Below are positions 23,828 through 32,400 of a stretch of 34,614 nt of DNA, one piece after another. This stretch comes from Chitinophagaceae bacterium. GTDB lineage: Bacteria; Bacteroidota; Bacteroidia; Chitinophagales; REEL01. Under the pieces are notes generated by a model that was not told where the DNA came from, made no database searches, and was given only the letters and a program-made list of their open reading frames with translations. The stretch is taken from assembly GCA_007695095.1 (NCBI GenBank), contig REEL01000059.1:1-34614 (forward strand), written 5' to 3'. A program made the position numbers and the translations under genes. The first letter of the stretch is position 1. Every line of letters begins with the position of its first letter.

Positions 23828-26221
23828 ATGATGGTGAATTTTTTACGGAAAAAGGCAACCCTATTGCTTTTTTTAAGTTTTTTCATTTCCACTTCGGTTT
23901 TTTCACAAATTTTAGAACCGGTAAAATGGAGCTTTAGCTATGAAAAAACCGGAGAAAATACCTATGACTTAATTTTTACTGCAAATATTGATGAGGGTTG
24001 GTATGTCTACTCTCAGTTTGTTGATGATAATGGTCCAATTCCCACTACTTTTGAATTTGATGAAAGCTCAGCCTTTAAACTGATTGGAAATACCAAGGAA
24101 AGCGGAGAAATTATCGAAGATGGTTACGACCATTTTTTTGATATGGATTTGAAAAAAATTGGCAAAAAAGGCGTTTTTACACAAAGTATAGAGTCTACCG
24201 AAAAAAACTTTACCGTTAACGGCTATCTGGAATTCATGACCTGTGATGACGAGAGGTGCTTGCCTCCTGACATGGTTGACTTTGAGTTTAACGTTAAAGC
24301 TGCTTCCGAAACTTCCGATATATCTCTGTCTGGGGCTCCTTCCGAACAGAGTAGCGGGCTGTTAGAGCCTGTTAAGTGGAATTATAAAATCGTTGAAGAG
24401 GATGGAGACCTCTTTGTTGTTTTTGAAGCACTGATTGATGAGGGATGGTATGTATACTCAGGCAATGTGCCTGAGGGAGGACCGATTCCAACAACTTTTG
24501 AATTTGAAGAAGATGGGGAATTTTCATTAATAGGCGATATAGAAGAATGGGGAGAAAAAACGGAAGAAGGTCTCGACCAGTTCTTCGATATGGAACTTAC
24601 AAAGTATGCTGTGAGAGCAGTCTTCAGACAACAAATAGATGCTGAAAATAAAGACATTCCTGTCCGTGGTTTTCTTGAGTTTATGACTTGTGATGATACA
24701 CGCTGTTTGCCGCCTGACTTTATTGAATTTGCAATTAACACCGATGACGACAGTCCAATTCAAACAGACAGATATGGACTAACAGCAGTACAAACACCTG
24801 TTGAAGAAAACAGATCAATGTGGGGTATTTTTATAGCCGGATTTATTGGTGGACTAATTGCCCTTTTGACTCCTTGTGTTTTCCCGATGATTCCATTGAC
24901 GGTTAGCTTTTTCACGAAAAGCAGTACTACAAAAAGAAAAGGGGTTGCTAATGCTTCTCTTTATGCCGTATTCATCATAGTGATTTATGTTGTATTGGGA
25001 TATTTGGTAACGGTAATTTTAGGAGCAGATGCACTGAATAGAATGGCAACAAGTGCCTTTTTTAACATGCTTTTCTTTGCTGTCTTTGTCATTTTTGCAA
25101 TTTCCTTTTTTGGATATTTTGAAATATCCCTTCCCACTTCGTTAGTTAATAAAGTAGACAGTGCCTCAGATGTAGGAGGAATCGTAGGTAACTTCTTCAT
25201 GGCATTTACCCTGGTTTTAGTGAGCTTTTCCTGTACAGGACCAATCGTGGGAACATTACTTGTTCAGGCTGCTGTTGGTGGCAATGTGTTGGGCCCGGTT
25301 GTGGGAATGGCAGGCTTTGCCGTCGCGTTGGCACTTCCTTTCGGACTTTTTGCGGCATTTCCGGGTTGGTTAAACAGTTTACCGAAATCCGGAGGTTGGT
25401 TAAATACCATTAAAGTATCTTTAGGATTTTTAGAGCTGGCCTTAGCCCTTAAATTTTTATCAAACGTAGATTTAGTCTATAATTTTGGCTTGATAAAAAG
25501 AGAAACCTTTATCGCAATCTGGATTATCATTTTTCTTGCCTGGGCGATTTACTTACTAGGGAAAATAAAATTTCCGGGTGACAGCCCTAATGTAAAAATC
25601 TCAAAAACCCGATGGGCCTTTGTCATTTTAATTTTTGCTTTTATTGCTTATTTAATTCCTGGATTCAGAGGTGCTCCCTTATCATTATTAAGCGGTTTTC
25701 CTCCGCCAACTTTCTATTCAATCTTTGAAACAGAGAATAATTGTCCGCATGGGATACCTTGTTTTCATGAATTAGAGGAAGGCTTTGACTATGCTAAAAA
25801 AGTTAATAAACCCATATTGCTGGACTTTACCGGGTGGGCCTGTATAAATTGTAGAAAAATGGAGGAAAATGTATGGATAGAGCCGGAAATTTTACCTGTT
25901 CTAAAAGAAAAATACATACTTCTCTCGCTCTACGTGGACGACCGAACAATGCTTCCAGAGGATGAGCAATTTGTGTCTGATTGTACCGGTCGAAGAGTCC
26001 GTACTATTGGAAATAAGTGGAGCGATTTTCAAGCTTGTGTATATAACATGAACTCTCAACCCTATTATGTACTTTTAAATCATGATGGAAATCCATTAAA
26101 TGATCCGCGGGGATATACACCTAACAAGAATGAGTTTTTAAACTTCCTGAATGAAGGTCTGGATGAGTTTGAAAGATTACAAGCCCTAACTTCCGGAGAG
26201 CTGGGAAAACGAGAAAACTAA
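23828..26221 (+). CDS. dsbD: Thiol:disulfide interchange protein DsbD with duplicated N-terminal domain
   Basis: A 797-residue protein that carries electrons from cytoplasmic thioredoxin across the inner membrane to periplasmic reductases. Order: signal peptide (about 1-27); two tandem DsbD-alpha-like domains (about 30-155 and 182-305); eight or so membrane helices (about 333-610) with the redox cysteines in LTPC (Cys350) and SFSC (Cys469); and a C-terminal thioredoxin domain with WACINC (Cys672, Cys675). Both alpha domains keep the phrase EFMTCDD-x-RCLPPD with a cysteine pair, and share EPVKW, DEGWYVYS and GPIPTTFEF, so this is a clear internal duplication. Typical DsbD has one such domain and is about 570-690 residues. 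The stop overlaps the tyrS stop by 4 bases. Confidence 0.93.
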   Translation: MMVNFLRKKATLLLFLSFFISTSVFSQILEPVKWSFSYEKTGENTYDLIFTANIDEGWYVYSQFVDDNGPIPTTFEFDESSAFKLIGNTKESGEIIEDGYDHFFDMDLKKIGKKGVFTQSIESTEKNFTVNGYLEFMTCDDERCLPPDMVDFEFNVKAASETSDISLSGAPSEQSSGLLEPVKWNYKIVEEDGDLFVVFEALIDEGWYVYSGNVPEGGPIPTTFEFEEDGEFSLIGDIEEWGEKTEEGLDQFFDMELTKYAVRAVFRQQIDAENKDIPVRGFLEFMTCDDTRCLPPDFIEFAINTDDDSPIQTDRYGLTAVQTPVEENRSMWGIFIAGFIGGLIALLTPCVFPMIPLTVSFFTKSSTTKRKGVANASLYAVFIIVIYVVLGYLVTVILGADALNRMATSAFFNMLFFAVFVIFAISFFGYFEISLPTSLVNKVDSASDVGGIVGNFFMAFTLVLVSFSCTGPIVGTLLVQAAVGGNVLGPVVGMAGFAVALALPFGLFAAFPGWLNSLPKSGGWLNTIKVSLGFLELALALKFLSNVDLVYNFGLIKRETFIAIWIIIFLAWAIYLLGKIKFPGDSPNVKISKTRWAFVILIFAFIAYLIPGFRGAPLSLLSGFPPPTFYSIFETENNCPHGIPCFHELEEGFDYAKKVNKPILLDFTGWACINCRKMEENVWIEPEILPVLKEKYILLSLYVDDRTMLPEDEQFVSDCTGRRVRTIGNKWSDFQACVYNMNSQPYYVLLNHDGNPLNDPRGYTPNKNEFLNFLNEGLDEFERLQALTSGELGKREN

Positions 26222-27501
26222 GCTTTTACAATCAGGTTAAAATTCTTTTTTCCTTTTTGAATCAACAGATATTTATCGTTAATAAAAGAATCGCTATTTA
26301 TTTTTTTCTCAGCACTCTGTTGTTTTTCCTTATTTATTGATAGAGCGTTGTTTTTTATATCTCTTTTTAGTGACCCTTTAGAGTCATATATATTGGTATG
26401 TTCAACAAGCAGACTTCCAATATCAACACCTTCTCCGGAAAACAAATCTTCAGAAATAATACTTTTAGGCACACCTTCAAAAACATCTAAAAAAGTCTGT
26501 TCCGGAATATCACTTAAGGCATGGCTTGTTGATTTTCCAAATAAAATTTCTGATGCGTTTACAGCATTATTATAATCTTCAGCAGAATGAACAAAAGTTG
26601 TAATTTCCTTTGCCAGTTCTTTTTGCAGACTTCTTAAATGAGGAGCTTCCTGATGAGTGGAAATAAGACTTTCAATCTTTTCCTTATCATAGAAAGTGAA
26701 TATTTTTATCATCTTTTCTGCATCCTCATCAGACAGGTTCAGCCAGAATTGATAAAATTTATATGGAGAGGTAAGTTTTGGTGAAAGAAACAGATTTCCT
26801 TCTTCAGATTTACCGAATTTTGATCCATCCGTTTTTGTAACTAACGGACTTGTGAGTCCAAAGGCTTGCTTGCCGGACATCCTTCGAATCAGTTCTATAC
26901 CTGAAGTAATGTTACCCCATTGGTCTGACCCCCCCATTTGGAAAAAGCAATTTTTGGTTTCGGCTAAATGATAAAAATCATACGCCTGAAGCAATTGATA
27001 AGAGAACTCAGTATAGGAAATGCCTGTTTCAAGTCTGCTTTTAACGGAATCTTTGGCACTCATATAATTGACGGTTAAATGCTTACCCACATCACGCAAA
27101 AAACGAAGTATATTAATGTTTTTATACCAATCGTAATTGTTTACTAATGTCGCTTTCCCTGCACCTTCTCCAAACTCAAGAAACTTATTCATTTGGGCTT
27201 TAAATTGCTCGACATTATTGAACAAATCCTCTTCAGAAAGCAAATTTCTTTCTGCGGACTTCCCGGAGGGGTCTCCTATCATGCCTGTTGCACCACCTAA
27301 TAAAACAATCGGCTTAAAACCGTGATTTAAAAAATGCTTTAATAAAATTATTTGTACTAAATTACCTATCCCCAGAGAAGATGCCGTCGGGTCAAAGCCA
27401 ATGTAAACGGACGCTCCGGGGTTATTTTTTAAATATTCAGTAGTACCTTTTATCTTATCATTGAAAAGTCCTCTCCATTTGAGTTCTTCAATTATATTCA
27501 T
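26218..27501 (-). CDS. tyrS: Tyrosyl-tRNA synthetase with variant HIGH motif
   Basis: A 427-residue class I synthetase that charges tRNA-Tyr. Visible features are YIGFDPTASSL near 33, GGATGMIGDPSGKSAER near 69, FQMGGSDQWGNITSGIELIRR near 187 and the KMSKS-loop equivalent KFGKS at 228-232. A short S4-like RNA-binding domain ends the protein. The HIGH signature, usually SLHIGH/N/S, reads SLGIGN: residue 44 is Gly (GGG codon) where histidine normally contacts the ATP phosphates. The other sequence looks functional and of normal length. It is divergent from the DUF479-like gene with a 69-base spacer. Confidence 0.95.
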   Translation of the reverse strand: MNIIEELKWRGLFNDKIKGTTEYLKNNPGASVYIGFDPTASSLGIGNLVQIILLKHFLNHGFKPIVLLGGATGMIGDPSGKSAERNLLSEEDLFNNVEQFKAQMNKFLEFGEGAGKATLVNNYDWYKNINILRFLRDVGKHLTVNYMSAKDSVKSRLETGISYTEFSYQLLQAYDFYHLAETKNCFFQMGGSDQWGNITSGIELIRRMSGKQAFGLTSPLVTKTDGSKFGKSEEGNLFLSPKLTSPYKFYQFWLNLSDEDAEKMIKIFTFYDKEKIESLISTHQEAPHLRSLQKELAKEITTFVHSAEDYNNAVNASEILFGKSTSHALSDIPEQTFLDVFEGVPKSIISEDLFSGEGVDIGSLLVEHTNIYDSKGSLKRDIKNNALSINKEKQQSAEKKINSDSFINDKYLLIQKGKKNFNLIVKA

Positions 27502-27570
27502 TTTATTTTTTGAGGCAAAAATAAATATTATTTAACTTCTGTTGTTTAAAATAGAGAATAATCCTTAATC

Positions 27571-28206
27571 ATGAATTTTTTTACTCATTTCTACTTTGAA
27601 CAACCGGAACAGAATCCGGAATTCGTAGCCGGTCTGACAATTCCCGACTTGTTCAAAGAATATAGTGCCGCTTACAGAAAAATAGCTTTGGGCAATGCTG
27701 CTTACAGCAATGAGAAAGGATTAGTTTTTGCCGGAATTAAAGCACATATTGAGGCAGATAAATTTTTTCATAACAGTGACTTTTTTAAAGTTTGCAACGA
27801 GTATATAAAAATTAAATTATCTAAAATTGACCGTTTTGAAAGAAATTTTTTTCTATCTCATCTTTTTATCGAACTCATGCTTGACAGAGTATTAATAAAA
27901 CAAAATCCGGATTTAGCCGTATTGTATTACCGGATATTAAATTCTTTTGACTTTAAAATCTTCGAACAATTAATGAAAACTATAAATACAACTGTTAATC
28001 CGTCAGTATTATGGGAACGGTTCATACATTTTATAAACAGTAGATATTTACTGCATTATACAAACAATGAAAAATGGTTGTATGCGTTATCGAGGGTATA
28101 TTATAGGACTATTCGAAAACCACATCAAAAATCTTTCGATAAATTAGTGGATTTTATTCCTTCAGCTGAAATTTATATAGAAAAACGATTAAATTTACTC
28201 TTCTAA
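27571..28206 (+). CDS. DUF479/ACP-phosphodiesterase-like protein
   Basis: A 211-residue, mostly helical protein. The opening MNFFTHFYFEQPEQNPEFVAGLTIPDLFKEYS and the phrase GIKAHIEADKFFHNSDFF near 55 follow the layout of DUF479 proteins (E. coli AcpH: MNFLAHLHLA, GNLLGDF, GIxLHRxID). These hydrolyse the phosphopantetheine arm from acyl carrier protein. LSHLFIELMLDRVL near 91 supplies a second His/Asp group. Similarity is distant: the usual GD is PD, and HRxID is HIEAD. I am confident in the gene and less so in the enzyme activity. It is followed after 16 bases by the PorV-like gene, so the two may share a transcript. Confidence 0.75.
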   Translation: MNFFTHFYFEQPEQNPEFVAGLTIPDLFKEYSAAYRKIALGNAAYSNEKGLVFAGIKAHIEADKFFHNSDFFKVCNEYIKIKLSKIDRFERNFFLSHLFIELMLDRVLIKQNPDLAVLYYRILNSFDFKIFEQLMKTINTTVNPSVLWERFIHFINSRYLLHYTNNEKWLYALSRVYYRTIRKPHQKSFDKLVDFIPSAEIYIEKRLNLLF

Positions 28207-28222
28207 AAATAATACCTTTCAT

Positions 28223-29410
28223 ATGCCAATATTTCGTGGTCTTAAGTCATATGAAACCAGCTCAAATTGCTTGTTTCTCTTTCGGTTGAATGCTTTAAAA
28301 CACTACAGCACGGCGATGTGTTTTGTGGCCTTTTGCCTGTTTTTCTTTTTTAGTATTACTGTACAAGCACAAGAAGTCAGGAAATACAGTAATGAATTTA
28401 TGAATATTGGTATTGGTGCCCGTGCTTTAGCAATGTCAAATGCTCAGGTAGCCACCGTCAATGACGTAACTTCCGGGTTTTGGAATCCTGCCGGTATGAT
28501 TGGGATAAATCATGACGTTCAGTTTGGTGGAATGCATGCAGAATATTTTGCAGGAATAGCCAAATTTGATTATTTAGGAGTAGCTATCCCTATGGAAAAT
28601 GGAGAACGGTTTTTAGGAATTTCTGCTATTCGCTTTGGGGTTGATGACATACCAAATACTATGGAGCTTTATGCTCCTGACGGCACTATTAACTACGACA
28701 GAATAACCTCTTTTTCAGTTGCTGATTACGGCTTTTTAATTTCCTATGCACAAAAACTCAGGACTGAAGGATTGAATATAGGTGGAAGTGTTAAGATTAT
28801 TCACCGAACGGCCGGTAGTTTTGCAACCGCATGGGGCTTTGGGCTCGACTTTGGAATGCAATACAAAAGAAACAATCTGCATCTTGGATTAATGGCAAGA
28901 GATGTTACTACTACTTTTAATGCCTGGTCATTTACATTTACGGATAGAGAGAAAGAAGTTTTAGCCATCACCGGAAACGAAATTCCTTCAAATTCATTAG
29001 AGTTAACCGCCCCAAGACTTATTTTAGGTGGTGCTTATGACTTTGCAATTGGAGAAAACTTCAGGATTACACCGGAATTAAATGTTGATATTACTACTGA
29101 CGGAAAAAGAAATGTACCTGTAAAAACCAATTTTGCAAGCTTTGATCCACATCTTGGCTTAGAAGCAACTTATCAGGAAATAATTTTTTTAAGAGCAGGA
29201 GTTGGAAACATTCAACAAGCCACTGATAATAAAGGCGATAAAACTACCATGTTTCAACCAAATATTGGCATTGGTTTGCAGATTGGGTCGGTTGGAATTG
29301 ATTATGCTTTTACTGATATTGGGAATCAATCAGACGCTCTCTATTCACATGTTTTTTCACTTAAAGTGGGAATTAACAGAAGACCAACAGCAGATGACTC
29401 TTCATTCTAA
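28223..29410 (+). CDS. PorV/PorQ-family outer membrane beta-barrel protein
   Basis: A 395-residue protein. After a signal segment ending VQAQ, the mature part begins EVRKYSNEFMNIGIGARALAMSNAQVATVNDVTSGFWNPAGM, the hallmark opening of PorV/PorQ-type proteins of the type IX secretion machinery. Alternating strands follow through to SLKVGINRRP, as expected of an outer-membrane barrel. The first ATG (28223) gives a long 31-residue lead before the hydrophobic core. An in-frame ATG at 28316 (MCFVAFCLFFFFS) would give a normal-length signal and may be the true start. PorV acts as a shuttle carrying cargo to the PorU sortase. The next gene encodes a gingipain-fold PorU2-like protein, so this copy may be its dedicated partner. 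Confidence 0.88.
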   Translation: MPIFRGLKSYETSSNCLFLFRLNALKHYSTAMCFVAFCLFFFFSITVQAQEVRKYSNEFMNIGIGARALAMSNAQVATVNDVTSGFWNPAGMIGINHDVQFGGMHAEYFAGIAKFDYLGVAIPMENGERFLGISAIRFGVDDIPNTMELYAPDGTINYDRITSFSVADYGFLISYAQKLRTEGLNIGGSVKIIHRTAGSFATAWGFGLDFGMQYKRNNLHLGLMARDVTTTFNAWSFTFTDREKEVLAITGNEIPSNSLELTAPRLILGGAYDFAIGENFRITPELNVDITTDGKRNVPVKTNFASFDPHLGLEATYQEIIFLRAGVGNIQQATDNKGDKTTMFQPNIGIGLQIGSVGIDYAFTDIGNQSDALYSHVFSLKVGINRRPTADDSSF

Positions 29411-29453
29411 ACTTTTTGACTTAAAGTACGTATAGTTTTAACAAAACAATCAA

Positions 29454-32400
29454 ATGAGATTCTGTCCGGTAAACATTAAAACAATTAATCTTTTTTGTAA
29501 TTTAGATAATCATCAAATAAAATCTAGCTTGGACTTCTCTAAAGTATTAAGGTATTTTGTTTCATTAATGATTGTAAGTTTAGCTTTACAGCTTGCAAGC
29601 ATCAACCTTAGTGCACAAACTTTTTCAGGGAACGAGTGGATTGATTATTCAAAAAGACATTATAAAGTTAAAGTAGCGGAAAACGGAATTTACCGTATTC
29701 CTTACAGTGTATTAAATTCACTTCAGGGTTTAAACCTGAATCAAGTTGCCGGCGGTGATTTAATTTTTTTCAGAGATGGGAGTGTTATTCCTTACTATAC
29801 TTCAAACACAGGGATACTTGGTCCGGGTGATTACATTGAGTTTTACGGTGAAAAAAATGACGGACGTAATGAAGAGATTTTATATGAAGATTATAACCAC
29901 CAATTACACCCACATTTTAGTTTGTATAATGATACTGCCACTTATTATTTTAGACCTAAAACAGCTTCTGAAAGCAACCGTTTAATTACAACTGTTTCTA
30001 ACAACTTAACAAATCCTCCTGCTAAAGAAAACTATTTTTTACATTCCGCAAGAAACGTTTTAACTTCAGTACACAACAGAGGTAATTATTCTATTTTAGG
30101 AGGTCAAAGATTATACAAATCAACATTTAATAAAGGCGAAGGATTTGTTGGTCCGGAATTTAACAAATCAACCTATACGTCCAATTTATCAACTCCGGGA
30201 ATTTATAATCAGGGGCCTTCAGCCACAGTAAATATTGCTGCTGTTAGTACTTCAAACTCGGATCATAACTTCATTTTTCAATTCAATGGTATCACTTTGA
30301 AAGATGAACAATTTTTCGGTTACAGAATGCATAAAGACACCTTTACTGTACCAATATCCTCTTTGCAATCCACGAATACTTTTTCTTTTCTGGCAAATGG
30401 AAGCGGAAGTGTTGACAGAAACAACATTGCTTTGATGGAGATTACATACCCAAGAACCTTTAACTTCAATAATCAACAACAATTTAAATTCAATTTATCT
30501 GCTCAATCCGGAGAACGATTCATTGAAATTCTAAACTTTGATCACCAAAACTCTACACCTGTTTTATATGACCTGACAAATAACATTAGGTTAACGGGGC
30601 AAGCAGGGAGCTCAACACAACAGTTTAGATTACCTGCTCCTAACAATCCCAATCAAAGCAGAAGTTTAGTAATTAACAATCAGGCATCCGGAAGCATAAA
30701 AACGGTTACATCTATATCTCATATTGACTTTACAGACATTACAGCTACAAGCAATCAGGCAAATTATGTTATCATTAGTAACTCAGTTTTGTTTTCAGAC
30801 AACTCGGGTGTTAATCGAGTTGAAGAATACAGACAATACAGAAGCAGTATGACGGGAGGGGGTTACAATGCAAAAATTTATAACATAGATGAATTATATG
30901 ATCAATTTGCTTATGGTGTCAGAAAAAGCCCTTTGGCAATCAGAAACTTTATAAACTATGCCGCCTCAAACTGGGGTATACGCCCGCAGCACATATTACT
31001 CATTGGTAAAGGAAGAACATATAGCGGTTCAAGATTTAATTTCAATAATTTTCAGAACAATTTAATTCCGTCATTTGGAGAGCCGGCATCTGATGTTTTA
31101 CTAGCCGCTGCACCAAACACCTTTTTCCCAAGAGTACCAATTGGCCGTATCCCTGTTACCAATGGAGCTGATTTAAAAAACTATCTGGAAAAAGTTAAAC
31201 AGTTTGAACAACATCAGGCAGAAACCGGAGACCCACACCAAACCATAGATAATAAAGCCTGGATGAAACAGGCTCTTCACCTGGGAGGAGGAAATAACAA
31301 CCAGGAACAAAATTTATTTAGATTTTACCTGAATAATTATAAAGAAATACTTGAAGACACTCTATTTGGAGGAGCTGTAACTGAATATTTTAAAACCAGC
31401 TCTTCTCCGATTCAGATTGCCCAATCCCAGCAATTAAAAAACAGAATTGACAATGGAGTTTCTTTAATTACATTCTTCGGACATTCCAATCCCAACTCCT
31501 TTGACATTGCATTAGACGACCCTGAAAACTATACAAACTTTGGGAAATATCCAATTATTCTTTCCAATGGATGCTTTAGTGGCAATATTTTTGGTTCTTC
31601 CAAAGGTATAAGTGAACGTTTTACACTAACACCTGACAGAGGAGCTATTGCTTTTCTTTCTACTTTGGGACTTTCCGCCGCTTCTGGACTGAATGTTTAT
31701 TCTGAAAGATTTTATAAATTTTTTGCACAGGAAAGCTATGGAACCACTCTAGGGGAAGTTATAAGAAAAACCGTGCAGGAAGTTGACCAGTGTTGTTCAA
31801 ATAGTGTTTTTAATACGATGATTGCTCTTGAAATGACCTTAAATGGCGATCCTGCACTCAGAATAAACCCACACGCAAAACCTGATTATGTATTAGAGCC
31901 TCAAAATATTAGTTTTCAACCCAGCCAGGTTACTATAAATATGGATTCGTTTGATATTGAGATTATCGTTGCTAATATTGGAAGAGCTGTAAAAGACAGC
32001 ATTATCCTTCAGGCAAGTCGGGAATTTCCGGATGGCAGTTCCTTGCCTTATCGTAAAAAGATTAAAGCTCCTTATTTCATGGATACCGTTGTGTTAAGAA
32101 TTCCTATGGAATCTAATGCGGCAATGGGCGTGAATATATTTAGAATAAAAATTGATGCTGATGATGAAATAGATGAGCTTTCAGAAACAAACAATGAAAT
32201 CGTTTACAATCTCAATATTGTTTCCGATGATGTTCTTCCAGCTTATCCTTATGACTTTGCCATTGTGCCGTATCAGAATATAACCCTGAAAGCTTCAACA
32301 GCTAACCCTTTTGCTCCCGTCAGAGATTATATTATTGAAATAGATACAACTGAACTCTTTAACAGCCCATTAAAACAATCGACGACTATTAATCAAATGG

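Noticed and set aside
24382-24763. Two minus-strand frames inside dsbD
   Set aside because: They are shadows of the duplicated domain in other frames, rich in Ser and Pro, with no independent support.
26218-26221. 4-base overlap of convergent dsbD and tyrS stops
   Set aside because: Convergent genes often share stop bases (CTAA reads as a stop both ways) in compact genomes; not informative alone.
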